This document shows, in pieces, positions 31,821 through 38,634 of a stretch of 38,634 bases of DNA. Source of the stretch: Deltaproteobacteria bacterium (GTDB taxonomy: Bacteria > Desulfobacterota > Desulfomonilia > UBA1062); the NCBI GenBank assembly GCA_018434685.1, contig JAHDOV010000018.1:1-38634 (forward strand). Direction: 5' to 3'. How positions within the stretch are numbered: the first letter of the stretch is position 1; each line of letters starts with the position of its first letter. The translations under genes were made by a program, and so were the position numbers. The notes below the pieces were generated by a model. That model did not search any database. It worked only from the letters and a program-made list of their open reading frames with translations, and was not told where the DNA came from.

Positions 31821-32912
31821 TTACCGGAAATGAATGACTACGATGTCCTGATCTCTCAGGACAAAGTCTTTTCCTTCGGTGAGAACCGCCCCGGCCTCTT
31901 TTGCCCCGGCAAGGCCCCTGTGAGCGAGAAAGTCCGGAAGCGCCACGACATCGGCCTTGATGAAACCCTTCTGGATATCGGTATGTATGAGCCCTGCCGC
32001 CTCATACATGGTGCTGCCTCTCTTGAGTGTCCATGCGGTAAGTACATTCCCGACCGGCGTATAAAAGGTGAGCAGATCGAGGAGTGCATAACAGGTGCTG
32101 ATAAGGATCTCGGTTCCGGATTGAGATATTCCTACTGATTCTAGAAATTCCCTGCGTTCCTCATCCTCGAGTTCGGAGGCCTCGAGCTCGAATTTGGTGC
32201 AAACGGGTAACACCGGAATCCCTCGGGCTTCCCCCCAGGTCAGAAGAGCCTGAAATTCCGTCGAAGCAGCGTTGATGTCGTCTTCACTGATGTTGGCCAC
32301 TACGACATAGGGTTTTGCCGTAAGGATTCCCCATGCCTTCATGAGGGTCTGATCGCTGCTGATATCGGTATCGATGATACACTGTCCGTTGGAAAGGGCG
32401 TTGTGCAATGCCTCGAGCAGGTCCAGCTCCGCGGTGGTGGTGTCTTTTCTGCCGAGTCGGAGCCCCTTTCTGACAGAATCCAGCCTCCGGGAAACGATCT
32501 CGAGATCTGCCATGACAAGTTCTGTCAGGATGATCTCAATATCCCCTACCGGGTTTATCTCATTGTAGACATGGGCGATATTCGTATTCTGGAAACAACG
32601 TACCACGTGGATGATGGCATCGACACCCCTGATCTGGCCCAGGAACTGGTTGCCGAGGCCTTCTCCCTTGTAAGCACCTTTGACCAGTCCGGCAATATCG
32701 AAGAGTTTCAGGGTGGTCGGGGTGATCTTGTCGGGTTTGATGATCCCGGCAATCTTGGAGAGGTTGTCATCGGGGACAGTGACGATGCCGATGTTGGGAT
32801 CAATGGTGCAGAAGGGGTAATTCTCGGCCGGCGCATTGGCCTTTGTCACGAGATTGAAGAGGGTTGATTTCCCCGTATTGGGGAGGCCCACAATACCACA
32901 GTTAAAACCCAT
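31821..32912 (-). CDS. ychF: Ribosome-associated ATPase YchF (Obg-related)
   Basis: A 363-residue Obg-family P-loop protein that in YchF prefers ATP and binds ribosomes. G1 is GLPNTGKST (about 9-17; usual form NVGKST), G3 is DIAGLVKGAYKGEGLGNQFL (about 72-91), a coiled-coil insert follows, and the G4 equivalent is VVANISEDD (about 206). A C-terminal TGS domain contains RGSTMYEAAGLIHTDIQKGFIKADV. Length and layout are normal. No Shine-Dalgarno precedes ATG; instead a perfect TATAAT ends seven bases upstream, suggesting a leaderless transcript. It lies eight bases after the GAF gene's stop and could also be read from that gene's transcript. Confidence 0.96.
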   Translation of the reverse strand: MGFNCGIVGLPNTGKSTLFNLVTKANAPAENYPFCTIDPNIGIVTVPDDNLSKIAGIIKPDKITPTTLKLFDIAGLVKGAYKGEGLGNQFLGQIRGVDAIIHVVRCFQNTNIAHVYNEINPVGDIEIILTELVMADLEIVSRRLDSVRKGLRLGRKDTTTAELDLLEALHNALSNGQCIIDTDISSDQTLMKAWGILTAKPYVVVANISEDDINAASTEFQALLTWGEARGIPVLPVCTKFELEASELEDEERREFLESVGISQSGTEILISTCYALLDLLTFYTPVGNVLTAWTLKRGSTMYEAAGLIHTDIQKGFIKADVVALPDFLAHRGLAGAKEAGAVLTEGKDFVLRDQDIVVIHFR

Positions 32913-32919
32913 GGAGGTT

Positions 32920-32949
32920 ATTATACTGCAATCAGGTCGATTCGTGCAA
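32920..32949 (-). promoter_or_regulatory. Promoter abutting the ychF start codon
   Basis: On the minus strand TTGCAC (32949-32944), an 18-base spacer and TATAAT (32925-32920) lie inside the end of the GAF gene. Only seven bases (AACCTCC) separate the -10 box from the ychF ATG, so initiation would fall at or next to the start codon. Confidence 0.6.
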
Positions 32950-33418
32950 GCAGAGCTCCCAAGAGTTCACTGATAATCGAGGCGATGAGCATGTCATCCT
33001 TTCTGAATCCACCTCCCGGCTTGTCTGCGAGATTCAGCACGCCCTTGGTGTCGCCTCCGTGTTTTATCAGGATACACATGAAGGACTTCGTATCGTATTT
33101 CTCCTTGTTCTGGAGACCGATCTCTTCTTCTATGTCGCGGATAATGAGAGATGCGTTGCGGGCGAGAACCAGATTCATGACGCTTTCCTGTTCCGAGGCC
33201 ACATGGATGAAGGGATCTTCACCGATATCTGAATGATTATGGGCTTTTATCTCAAGATCACCCGAAGCGGAATTCTTGATAAAGAGGGAACAGTACTGTG
33301 CACCGAGAACCTTTGGGAGATGATTTACGACTGCCTCGAGTACACCCGGTACATCATCGGCAGTATTGAGTTCTTTTGCAAGATCATAGAGCATTGCAAG
33401 GTAGGAGCTATCCATCAT
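32921..33418 (-). CDS. GAF-domain protein
   Basis: A 165-residue protein consisting almost only of one GAF domain (about 10-160): an N-terminal helix (LYDLAKELNTADDVPGVLEAVVNHLPKVLGAQYCSLFI), central strands (DLEIKAHNHSDI), and the closing CILIKHGGDTKGVLNLADKPGGGFRKDDMLIASIISELLGALLARI. GAF domains bind small molecules or make dimers; ligand and output are unknown, since no effector domain is present. ATG at 33418 is two bases from GGAGG and ATG 33415 five bases, so the second may be used. It precedes ychF on the same strand. Confidence 0.88.
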   Translation of the reverse strand: MMDSSYLAMLYDLAKELNTADDVPGVLEAVVNHLPKVLGAQYCSLFIKNSASGDLEIKAHNHSDIGEDPFIHVASEQESVMNLVLARNASLIIRDIEEEIGLQNKEKYDTKSFMCILIKHGGDTKGVLNLADKPGGGFRKDDMLIASIISELLGALLARIDLIAV

Positions 33419-33580
33419 AACCTCCGTTATTGTTCGTTCTCATACTTATCGGCGAACAGGGGAATATGTATGAGTTGTAACGAAATCTCATATTCATCTA
33501 TCAGGCGGGCACAGGCTTTTTCATCGTCAGGTTGTGAATTCGGACTTGAAGAACCCTGGAATTCCTTATGAATTAGATGC

Positions 33581-33611
33581 TTGACTTGAGTAGGTAAACT
33601 AGATGTATAAT
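33581..33611 (+). promoter_or_regulatory. Promoter abutting the zapB start codon
   Basis: TATAAT (33606-33611) is perfect and ends eight bases before the zapB ATG. TTGACT (33581-33586) lies 19 bases upstream, slightly far, so the -35 may be imperfect. The predicted start point is next to the ATG, giving a leaderless or nearly leaderless mRNA. Confidence 0.5.
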
Positions 33612-33619
33612 CACAAGAG

Positions 33620-33850
33620 ATGACTAAGGAGTCTTTATTGGAAAATCTAGACATACTGGAAAACAAGATATTGGCCTTGTTGGAACTGGTTGGCGCACTC
33701 AAAAAGGACAATGAGGGGTTAACCATGAAGCTTATAGAAAAGGAGGAAGAGGTTAACGGGTTGAAACAGGAGATGGAAAGTCTCTTGGGAGAGAAGGAAC
33801 AGGTAAAACAGAAGGTTGCACACCTGATTAAGTGTGTAGAAACGTTCTAA
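33620..33850 (+). CDS. zapB: ZapB-like cell-division coiled-coil protein
   Basis: A 76-residue protein that is one continuous coiled coil (LLENLDILENKILALLELVGALKKDNEGL ... EVNGLKQEMESLLGEKEQVKQKVAHLIKCV). Leu/Ile heptads and the position directly before zapA indicate a ZapB-type Z-ring associated factor. Sequence identity in such coiled coils is low, so the name rests on length, heptads and the neighbour. Only a weak purine run (AAGAG) precedes the ATG. A TATAAT lies eight bases upstream. It is followed by zapA after four bases. Confidence 0.82.
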   Translation: MTKESLLENLDILENKILALLELVGALKKDNEGLTMKLIEKEEEVNGLKQEMESLLGEKEQVKQKVAHLIKCVETF

Positions 33851-33854
33851 CATT

Positions 33855-34136
33855 TTGAACGACACAGTTAAAATAAGAATATTAGGACAGGAATATAAGG
33901 TTAAGTCTGGGGGAGATGAAGAGCGCGTTCAGTCATTATCGAGATATATCAGCGAGAAGATACTCGACGTTCAGCACAGCGGAGCGGCGGTCTCAACTAT
34001 GGAACTCGTTGCCATGGTGATGTTGAATATGGCTGATGATGTGGCCAAGGCTAAAACAGAACTGCAAACATATAAAGAAACAGTAGCTGAAAGAATAGAA
34101 CAATTAATAGATCAAATAGATGTGAGATCAAGATAG
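33855..34136 (+). CDS. zapA: Cell division protein ZapA
   Basis: A 93-residue FtsZ-binding protein that bundles Z-ring filaments. The N-terminal domain reads VKIRILGQEYKVKSGGDEERVQSLSRYISEKILDVQ, typical of ZapA, and is followed by a C-terminal coiled coil (ELVAMVMLNMADDVAKAKTELQTYKETVAERIEQLIDQID). The start is TTG at 33855, because the next in-frame Met is far inside. No Shine-Dalgarno is visible, so translation is likely coupled to zapB, whose stop is four bases upstream. Next comes a 229-base noncoding gap before fau, where many bacteria place the 6S RNA gene. Confidence 0.93.
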   Translation: MNDTVKIRILGQEYKVKSGGDEERVQSLSRYISEKILDVQHSGAAVSTMELVAMVMLNMADDVAKAKTELQTYKETVAERIEQLIDQIDVRSR

Positions 34137-34139
34137 ATG

Positions 34140-34350
34140 CCCGTGGGGTATATGTGGATCTTATGCTCCTTTTTGAGGCAACACGAGACGAGAAGCGGTC
34201 CTGTTTTAAGCTGTTGTGAACATGTTCTCCTCGGAGAGAAAAGTCTTCTGGGCTGCTCCGTTGGTCCCTGCCTGATAGATGTATCAGGCTTGTGAAGCAC
34301 CGGATGGCTGTATCATCGGGGGCGACTCTCCTGTTCCTGCATTCCTGCCT
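34140..34350 (+). ncRNA. ssrS: Probable 6S RNA between zapA and fau
   Basis: The 229-base gap between zapA and fau lacks a convincing ORF. In many Proteobacteria this spot holds ssrS, whose 6S RNA binds the housekeeping RNA polymerase. The sequence can fold into a long imperfect rod: an apical GCCTGATA/TATCAGGC hairpin (34270-34289) and an outer GGAGAG/CTCTCC closing pairing (near 34234-34239/34326-34331), with internal loops between. A GTTTTAAGC stretch (34203-34211) is complementary to the TTAAAAC-containing arm known from E. coli 6S. The ends are approximate, and strand is taken from the co-directional layout. I could not check it against a covariance model. Confidence 0.45.
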
Positions 34351-34365
34351 GAAATTTCTTGACAC

Positions 34366-34929
34366 GTGGAGATGCTGAATAAATCCGCAATACGAAAGAT
34401 GATGCTTGCGAGGCGTCAGGCTATATCGCAAGAGGATAAGAGGCTGTTTGAGGCCTCCATAATACATCACATCGTCTCCATGCCGTTTTTTCAGCAGGCA
34501 GATGTAATCGCCCTGTATGTGCCGGTTCGGGGGGAGGTTGATCTGCTGTCTCTGTGGCATTCAAGTAACAAGGTGGTGCTTTTTCCCAAGGTGTGCGGTG
34601 ATGAGCTGGCCTTTTACCCTGCCGTGTGCATGGATGATTTTGAGAAGGGATGCTTTGGGATTCTTGAGCCCTCATGTGCAGATGCCTTTGATGTGGGAAA
34701 GGTCGACATGATCATTGTCCCGGGCCTTGTCTTTGACCGCGGCGGCTACCGGTTGGGCTATGGCAAGGGTTATTACGACAGGCTGATGAAGGATCACCCG
34801 GGGATACGGACCCTGGGTGTGTGCTTTGATGAATTTTATATTGAACGTTTACCTGTGGATCCCTGGGATGCAAATGTGGAATTAGTGGTAACGCAGACAG
34901 GAGTTTTTAGATCGGAAGGCGAGGTGTGA
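34366..34929 (+). CDS. fau: 5-formyltetrahydrofolate cyclo-ligase
   Basis: Converts 5-formyl-THF with ATP to 5,10-methenyl-THF, a folate salvage step; also called ygfA or MTHFS. About 187 residues, of usual length. The basic N-terminus ([15 protein letters not shown]) contributes to nucleotide binding. [11 protein letters not shown] (about 47-57) and the signature [24 protein letters not shown] (about 119-142) are present. The start is GTG at 34366 or ATG at 34372; neither has a clear ribosome site, GGAG touching the ATG. The stop overlaps the rny start region. The zapA-6S-fau order is widely conserved. Confidence 0.94.
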   Translation: MEMLNKSAIRKMMLARRQAISQEDKRLFEASIIHHIVSMPFFQQADVIALYVPVRGEVDLLSLWHSSNKVVLFPKVCGDELAFYPAVCMDDFEKGCFGILEPSCADAFDVGKVDMIIVPGLVFDRGGYRLGYGKGYYDRLMKDHPGIRTLGVCFDEFYIERLPVDPWDANVELVVTQTGVFRSEGEV

Positions 34930-36482
34930 TGATGGAGATTACCTTAATTATTATCGCCGTATTCGCCGGTTTGGCAGCCGGATACGGATTCAATATCTAT
35001 ATCAGCAAGAAGAAAGAGAAAGATGCGGAAGATACATCCAGAAAGATGATTGAAGAGGCCAAGAAAGAGGCATCGAATATCATTGCCGATGCACATCTCG
35101 AGGCAAAGGAGATCATCTTTGCAGCAAAGAGCCAGAGTGATACAGAGGCAAAGGAGCGTCTCAAGGAGGTCTCTGCTGCAGAGAAGAGAATCCACCAGCG
35201 GGAAGAAATGTTCGACAACAAGCTGGCCCTGCTCGACAAGCGTGAGCAGGAGGTGAAAAAGAGTGAGCAGTCACTGAGCGATAAATCCCGCCATGTGGAA
35301 GCCATGAAGATCGAGGTGGAAACCCTGCACAAGGAGCAGATCGCAAAACTTGAGCAGATCAGCGGCATGGATTCGAAACAGGCGAAGAAAGAACTCATGG
35401 ACTCTCTCGAAAGCGAGGCCAGGCATGAAGCAGCAAAGCTTCTGAAGCAGATTGCCGATGAGGCCGAGGCCGAGGCCGATAAAAAGGCCAAGCGGATCCT
35501 CGCAACAGCTATCCAGCGATATTCCGCAGACGTAGTCAGCGCCCGTACCGTATCGGTCGTCAACCTGCCCGGAGAGGAAATGAAGGGGAGGATCATCGGC
35601 AGAGAAGGGCGGAATATCAGGTCCATTGAGGCTGTCACCGGGGTCGACCTCATCATTGACGATACACCCGATGCGGTGATCCTCTCGAGTTTTGACCCGA
35701 TAAAACGGGAGATCGCCCGGCTATCACTCGAGACCCTGGTCATCGACGGCAGGATTCATCCTACCCGGATCGAGGAAGTTGTTGAGAAGGTAACCAAAGA
35801 GATCAACGACGGGATCTGGGAATCCGGCCAGCAGGCAACATTCGAGGTCGGTGTTCACGGAATCAGTCCCGAACTCATCAAGCATGTCGGGAGGCTCAAA
35901 TACCGGACGAGCTTCTCGCAGAATGTTTTTCAGCACTCCCTGGAGGTCGCTCACCTCTGCGGGATTATCGCCGCAGAACTGGGGGTGAACCAGAAGATCG
36001 CCAAGCGGATCGGGCTGCTGCATGACATCGGCAAGGCGGTCGACCACGAGGTTGAAGGATCTCACGCGATTATCGGTGCGGAGATCGCAAAGCGCTATGG
36101 CGAATCCAGCAAGGTTGTCGAGGCGATAGCATCGCACCACAACGAGGCGCCCATCAGTTCGGTCTATGGCTTCCTGGTCCAGGCTGCAGATTCCGTTTCC
36201 GCGGCGCGGCCCGGAGCACGACGTGAGATGCTCGAGAATTATATCAAGCGGCTCACCGACCTGGAAAATATCGCGAGCTCGTTCGACGGTGTATCAAAGG
36301 CCTATGCAGTCCAGGCCGGCCGGGAAGTGCGGGTCATGGTTGATGTGGACAAGATCAGCGATGAGGATGCTGATCTTCTGGCAAAAGATCTTACGAAGCA
36401 GATAGAAGAAAAGCTTACCTATCCTGGGCAGATACGGGTGGTTGTGATACGCGAAACCCGTGCCGTTCAGTATGCAAAATAA
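34929..36482 (+). CDS. rny: Ribonuclease Y
   Basis: A membrane-bound endoribonuclease that starts mRNA decay. Starting with ATG 34929 it has 517 residues (ATG 34932 is also possible). An N-terminal membrane helix ([18 protein letters not shown], about 4-21) is followed by a long coiled coil (about 28-200), a KH domain ([21 protein letters not shown], about 218-238) and an HD domain with [19 protein letters not shown] (about 362-380). GAGG lies 4-7 bases before the ATGs, and the start overlaps the fau TGA. Expected in bacteria lacking RNase E as the main decay enzyme. TyrRS follows on the same transcript. Confidence 0.97.
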   Translation: MMEITLIIIAVFAGLAAGYGFNIYISKKKEKDAEDTSRKMIEEAKKEASNIIADAHLEAKEIIFAAKSQSDTEAKERLKEVSAAEKRIHQREEMFDNKLALLDKREQEVKKSEQSLSDKSRHVEAMKIEVETLHKEQIAKLEQISGMDSKQAKKELMDSLESEARHEAAKLLKQIADEAEAEADKKAKRILATAIQRYSADVVSARTVSVVNLPGEEMKGRIIGREGRNIRSIEAVTGVDLIIDDTPDAVILSSFDPIKREIARLSLETLVIDGRIHPTRIEEVVEKVTKEINDGIWESGQQATFEVGVHGISPELIKHVGRLKYRTSFSQNVFQHSLEVAHLCGIIAAELGVNQKIAKRIGLLHDIGKAVDHEVEGSHAIIGAEIAKRYGESSKVVEAIASHHNEAPISSVYGFLVQAADSVSAARPGARREMLENYIKRLTDLENIASSFDGVSKAYAVQAGREVRVMVDVDKISDEDADLLAKDLTKQIEEKLTYPGQIRVVVIRETRAVQYAK

Positions 36483-36497
36483 CCTCTGGGGGTTGTG

Positions 36498-37685
36498 GTG
36501 ATCGAGCAACAGCTGAAAGAACTCAAACGCGGTATCGTTGACATCGTTTCTGAAGAAGAGTTTCTCGCAAAGTTGAAGAAGGGGAGGCCCCTGCGGGTAA
36601 AGGTGGGATTTGACCCCACGGCGCCGGATATACATCTGGGGCATACGGTGGTGCTGCAGAAAATGCGGCAGTTCCAGGATGCAGGCCATGACGTGGTCTG
36701 CCTCATCGGTGATTTCACCGGAATGATCGGTGATCCCACCGGGAGGAGTTCGACCCGGCCCCCGCTTACCCGGGAGCAGGTGCTCGAGAATGCCAGGACG
36801 TACCAGGAACAGGTCATCAAGGTGCTCGACCCTCGACGCACCACCATGGCATTCAATTCCCAGTGGATGGACAACATGGTGGTTTCCGAGTTCATAAAGC
36901 TTACCTCTGTCCAGACGGTAGCCCGCATACTCGAACGGGATGATTTCAAGAAACGCTTTACGAACCAGCACCCCATTAGTATCCACGAGTTCCTCTATCC
37001 TTTTATACAGGGGTATGATTCCGTTGCCTTGAAGGCAGATATCGAACTGGGGGGGACGGACCAGATCTTCAACCTGCTCATGGGCAGGGAGGTCCAGAAG
37101 GCATACGGTCAGGAGCCCCAGGTGGTCATGACACTGCCGCTTCTCGAGGGTACGGACGGTATCCAGAAGATGAGCAAGTCGTACAACAATTATATAGGGG
37201 TGGATGATGAGCCCTCCGATATGTTCGGCAAGGTCATGTCCATCTCGGATGATCTCATGTGGCGCTATTACGAGCTGCTCAGCTCCAGGACGATACCCGA
37301 AATAGATCAGATGAAGCAGGACGTGGAGACCGGTTTCCTCCACCCTATGGAAGCGAAAATGAGGTTTGCCCATGAAATGGTGAAGCGGTTCCACGGTCTT
37401 GAGCAGGCCGAGGCGGCAAGGGGCGGGTTTGAGAAGGTCTTTCAGTCCAGATCCTTGCCCGACGATATGCCGGACGTGGTGGTGTCTCTGGAAAAGCCCT
37501 GGATCTGTGCGGTCCTTAAGGAGGCTGGCCTGACCAGTGGCACCTCTGAGGCAAAACGGCTCGTTGACCAGGGTGCTGTACGGATCAATGACGAGAAGGT
37601 CGCAGACCATGAGCAGGTCCTGGAGAAGGGAACCTATATTATCAAGGTCGGGAAAAGACGTTTTGCCCGGGTAGAGGTTAGGTAG
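36498..37685 (+). CDS. tyrS: Tyrosyl-tRNA synthetase
   Basis: Charges tRNA(Tyr). It is about 395 residues, the larger TyrS subtype. The class I HIGH-type motif is [14 protein letters not shown] (about 41-54), followed by [25 protein letters not shown] appears intact in [13 protein letters not shown] (about 225). The C-terminal S4 RNA-binding domain ([42 protein letters not shown]) closes it. GTG at 36498 is five bases from a GGGGG ribosome site; GTG at 36495 is also in frame, giving one more residue. It follows rny by 15 bases. No T-box or leader element is seen, consistent with operon expression. Confidence 0.97.
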   Translation: MIEQQLKELKRGIVDIVSEEEFLAKLKKGRPLRVKVGFDPTAPDIHLGHTVVLQKMRQFQDAGHDVVCLIGDFTGMIGDPTGRSSTRPPLTREQVLENARTYQEQVIKVLDPRRTTMAFNSQWMDNMVVSEFIKLTSVQTVARILERDDFKKRFTNQHPISIHEFLYPFIQGYDSVALKADIELGGTDQIFNLLMGREVQKAYGQEPQVVMTLPLLEGTDGIQKMSKSYNNYIGVDDEPSDMFGKVMSISDDLMWRYYELLSSRTIPEIDQMKQDVETGFLHPMEAKMRFAHEMVKRFHGLEQAEAARGGFEKVFQSRSLPDDMPDVVVSLEKPWICAVLKEAGLTSGTSEAKRLVDQGAVRINDEKVADHEQVLEKGTYIIKVGKRRFARVEVR

Positions 37686-37771
37686 ATTATTTTAAAATAT
37701 GGTGTAGCTTCATGCTTATAACTGTATGAAAATGTTCAGAATAAAATCATCAAATAAGGCAAAGTTAAGGC

Positions 37772-37800
37772 TTGACAGAACAGGCGATTTACCGTAGAAG
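37772..37800 (+). promoter_or_regulatory. Most upstream rrn promoter (P0)
   Basis: TTGACA (37772-37777), a 17-base spacer and TAGAAG (37795-37800). The -35 is perfect and the -10 weak, the same pattern as the repeat-borne promoters. The predicted start point would fall at or inside the boxA-like element at 37806. Confidence 0.5.
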
Positions 37801-37805
37801 GGGCA

Positions 37806-37818
37806 TGCTCTTTAACAA
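37806..37818 (+). promoter_or_regulatory. boxA-like antitermination element upstream of the array
   Basis: TGCTCTTTAACAA is identical to the boxA element of E. coli rrn leaders as I know it, which binds NusB-NusE and prevents Rho termination. It lies about 580 bases before 16S and upstream of the repeat array, so only transcripts from P0 or from tyrS read-through could carry it. Confidence 0.65.
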
Positions 37819-37852
37819 TGAAAAACATCGAGAACGAGATTACATTATCTAA

Positions 37853-38281
37853 TTGACATATCCGAGTCACTCTATTAGATATGCAACCCGCAGCAGTAAC
37901 AAGGGTTGGAAAAGATAATTGATTTTGGTTAAATTATCTTGTTGACATATCCGGGTCACTCTATTAGATATGCAACCCGCAACGGTAACAAGGGTTGGAA
38001 AAGATAATTGATTTTGGTTAAATTATCTTGTTGACATATTCGAGTCACTCTATTAGATATGCAACCCGCAACGGTAACAAGGGTTGGAAAAAGATAATTG
38101 ATTTTGGTTAAATTATCTTGTTGACATATCCGGGTCACTCTATTAGATATGCAACCCGTAACGGTAACAAGGGTTGGAAAAGATAATTGATTTTGGTTAA
38201 ATTATCTTGTTGACATATCCGAGTCACTCTATTAGATATGCAACGCGCAAGGCAGCAGGGATAAGAAACATCATTTTCCTG
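37853..38281 (+). repeat. Tandem array of 89-90-base promoter-like repeats
   Basis: Units start with TTGACA at 37853, 37942, 38031, 38121 and 38210: four nearly identical full units (89, 89, 90, 89 bases) and a fifth that diverges after about 33 bases. Each has TTGACA-N17-TAGATA, a GC-rich segment (GCAACCCGC), an inverted repeat CAACCC/GGGTTG, and an AT-rich inverted repeat (AAGATAATT/AATTATCTT) just before the next TTGACA, where an UP element would lie. Copies differ by few bases (CCGAG or CCGGG alternating). The units read as tandem rrn promoters, probably amplified by unequal recombination. There is no CRISPR-like spacer diversity. Confidence 0.9.
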
Positions 38282-38311
38282 TTGACAAGATTCGCAGAGT
38301 ATGGTGATAAT
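38282..38311 (+). promoter_or_regulatory. 16S-proximal rrn promoter
   Basis: TTGACA (38282-38287), an 18-base spacer and GATAAT (38306-38311), the best -10 of the series. The start point would lie about 80 bases before the mature 16S 5' end. It follows the last, partial repeat by 72 bases (TTGACA to TTGACA). Confidence 0.7.
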
Positions 38312-38334
38312 GTAAAATTGGGTTTTGTATCGAT

Positions 38335-38348
38335 TGATCTTTGAAAAC
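38335..38348 (+). promoter_or_regulatory. boxA-like element in the 16S leader
   Basis: TGATCTTTGAAAAC closely resembles boxA in Gram-positive rrn leaders (TGTTCTTTGAAAAC type). It is correctly placed between the last promoter and 16S, so NusB-dependent antitermination is likely. Confidence 0.6.
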
Positions 38349-38396
38349 TGAATAGTGGAAGGCGAAATAAGCGTGTTTTACGCGTTTAACGAGATT

Positions 38397-38634
<238 letters not shown>

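Larger units (their letters stand above)
37686..38396 (+). promoter_or_regulatory. Ribosomal RNA operon control region
   Basis: About 711 bases between tyrS and 16S, without genes; minus-strand open frames here are by-products of the repeats. It holds an AT palindrome right after tyrS, an upstream promoter with a boxA-like element, five copies of a TTGACA-bearing unit, a final promoter, and a second boxA-like element before 16S. The parts are listed separately. Confidence 0.8.

Noticed and set aside
34218-34227. GAACATGTTC palindrome as a LexA/SOS box
   Set aside because: The Gram-positive SOS box needs four bases between GAAC and GTTC; here there are two, and no SOS gene follows.
37956-38138. 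Minus-strand ORF with an internal repeat in the rrn leader
   Set aside because: It arises only because the 89-base promoter repeats are copied; the reading is not kept through the whole array and there is no ribosome site.
37853-38281. CRISPR array
   Set aside because: The whole 89-90-base unit is conserved, with no variable spacers, and there are no cas genes.

Overview
The window (38,634 bases, moderately GC-rich, densely coding) looks like a stable chromosomal segment of an anaerobic bacterium from the former Deltaproteobacteria (Desulfobacterota and relatives). This is inferred from the 5' end of a 16S rRNA gene, a complete Rnf complex followed by an NfnAB-type transhydrogenase, an Aquifex-type short aconitase, an isolated ATP synthase c-subunit gene with an N-terminal signal-like extension, and the zapB-zapA-(6S-like gap)-fau-rny-tyrS block. 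I saw no insertion sequence, prophage, integrase, CRISPR array or tRNA gene.

Layout. 1-2651: a partial C-terminus, a methyl-accepting chemotaxis protein and a small Rho-N-like protein. 2921-6413 (minus): a glycerate locus with a GntP-type permease, a TPR protein and glycerate 2-kinase. 6770-10446: an alpha/beta hydrolase, an unrecognised helical protein, an MBL-fold hydrolase, an HD-domain protein and two small predicted membrane proteins. 10670-13046 (minus): SCP2-like and M24-like proteins, then a dual-specificity-type phosphatase. 13222-17692 (minus): a tight aconitase-gltX-ECF S component-MBL hydrolase operon. 18057-21607: an MshEN-PilT-like protein with a degraded ATPase site, a solitary atpE, and a dCache membrane protein with no output domain, closed by a clear terminator. 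22049-29718: rnfABCDGE-nfnAB-DRTGG, with gaps of at most 28 bases between neighbours and a hairpin at the end. 29895-31674: a flagellar accessory mini-operon (hypothetical, DUF2802-like, FliK-like, FlhB C-domain-like). 31821-33418 (minus): a GAF protein and ychF. 33620-37685: zapB, zapA, a probable 6S RNA gap, fau, rny and tyrS. 37686-38634: a ribosomal RNA control region and the first 238 bases of 16S rRNA.

How the genes work together. The largest unit links reduced ferredoxin, NADH, NADPH and an ion gradient: Rnf couples ferredoxin:NAD+ oxidoreduction to ion transport, and Nfn exchanges electrons among ferredoxin, NADH and NADPH. The atpE product sits nearby and could use the same gradient. 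The glycerate locus would feed D-glycerate into lower glycolysis.

Most striking signals. (1) Seven perfect TTGACA hexamers lie upstream of 16S, five of them in an array of 89-90-base tandem repeats. (2) A PilT-like protein has lost its catalytic Glu and His-box His and carries an Asp in place of the Walker A Ser/Thr. (3) TATAAT boxes lie only 7-8 bases upstream of the ychF and zapB start codons.
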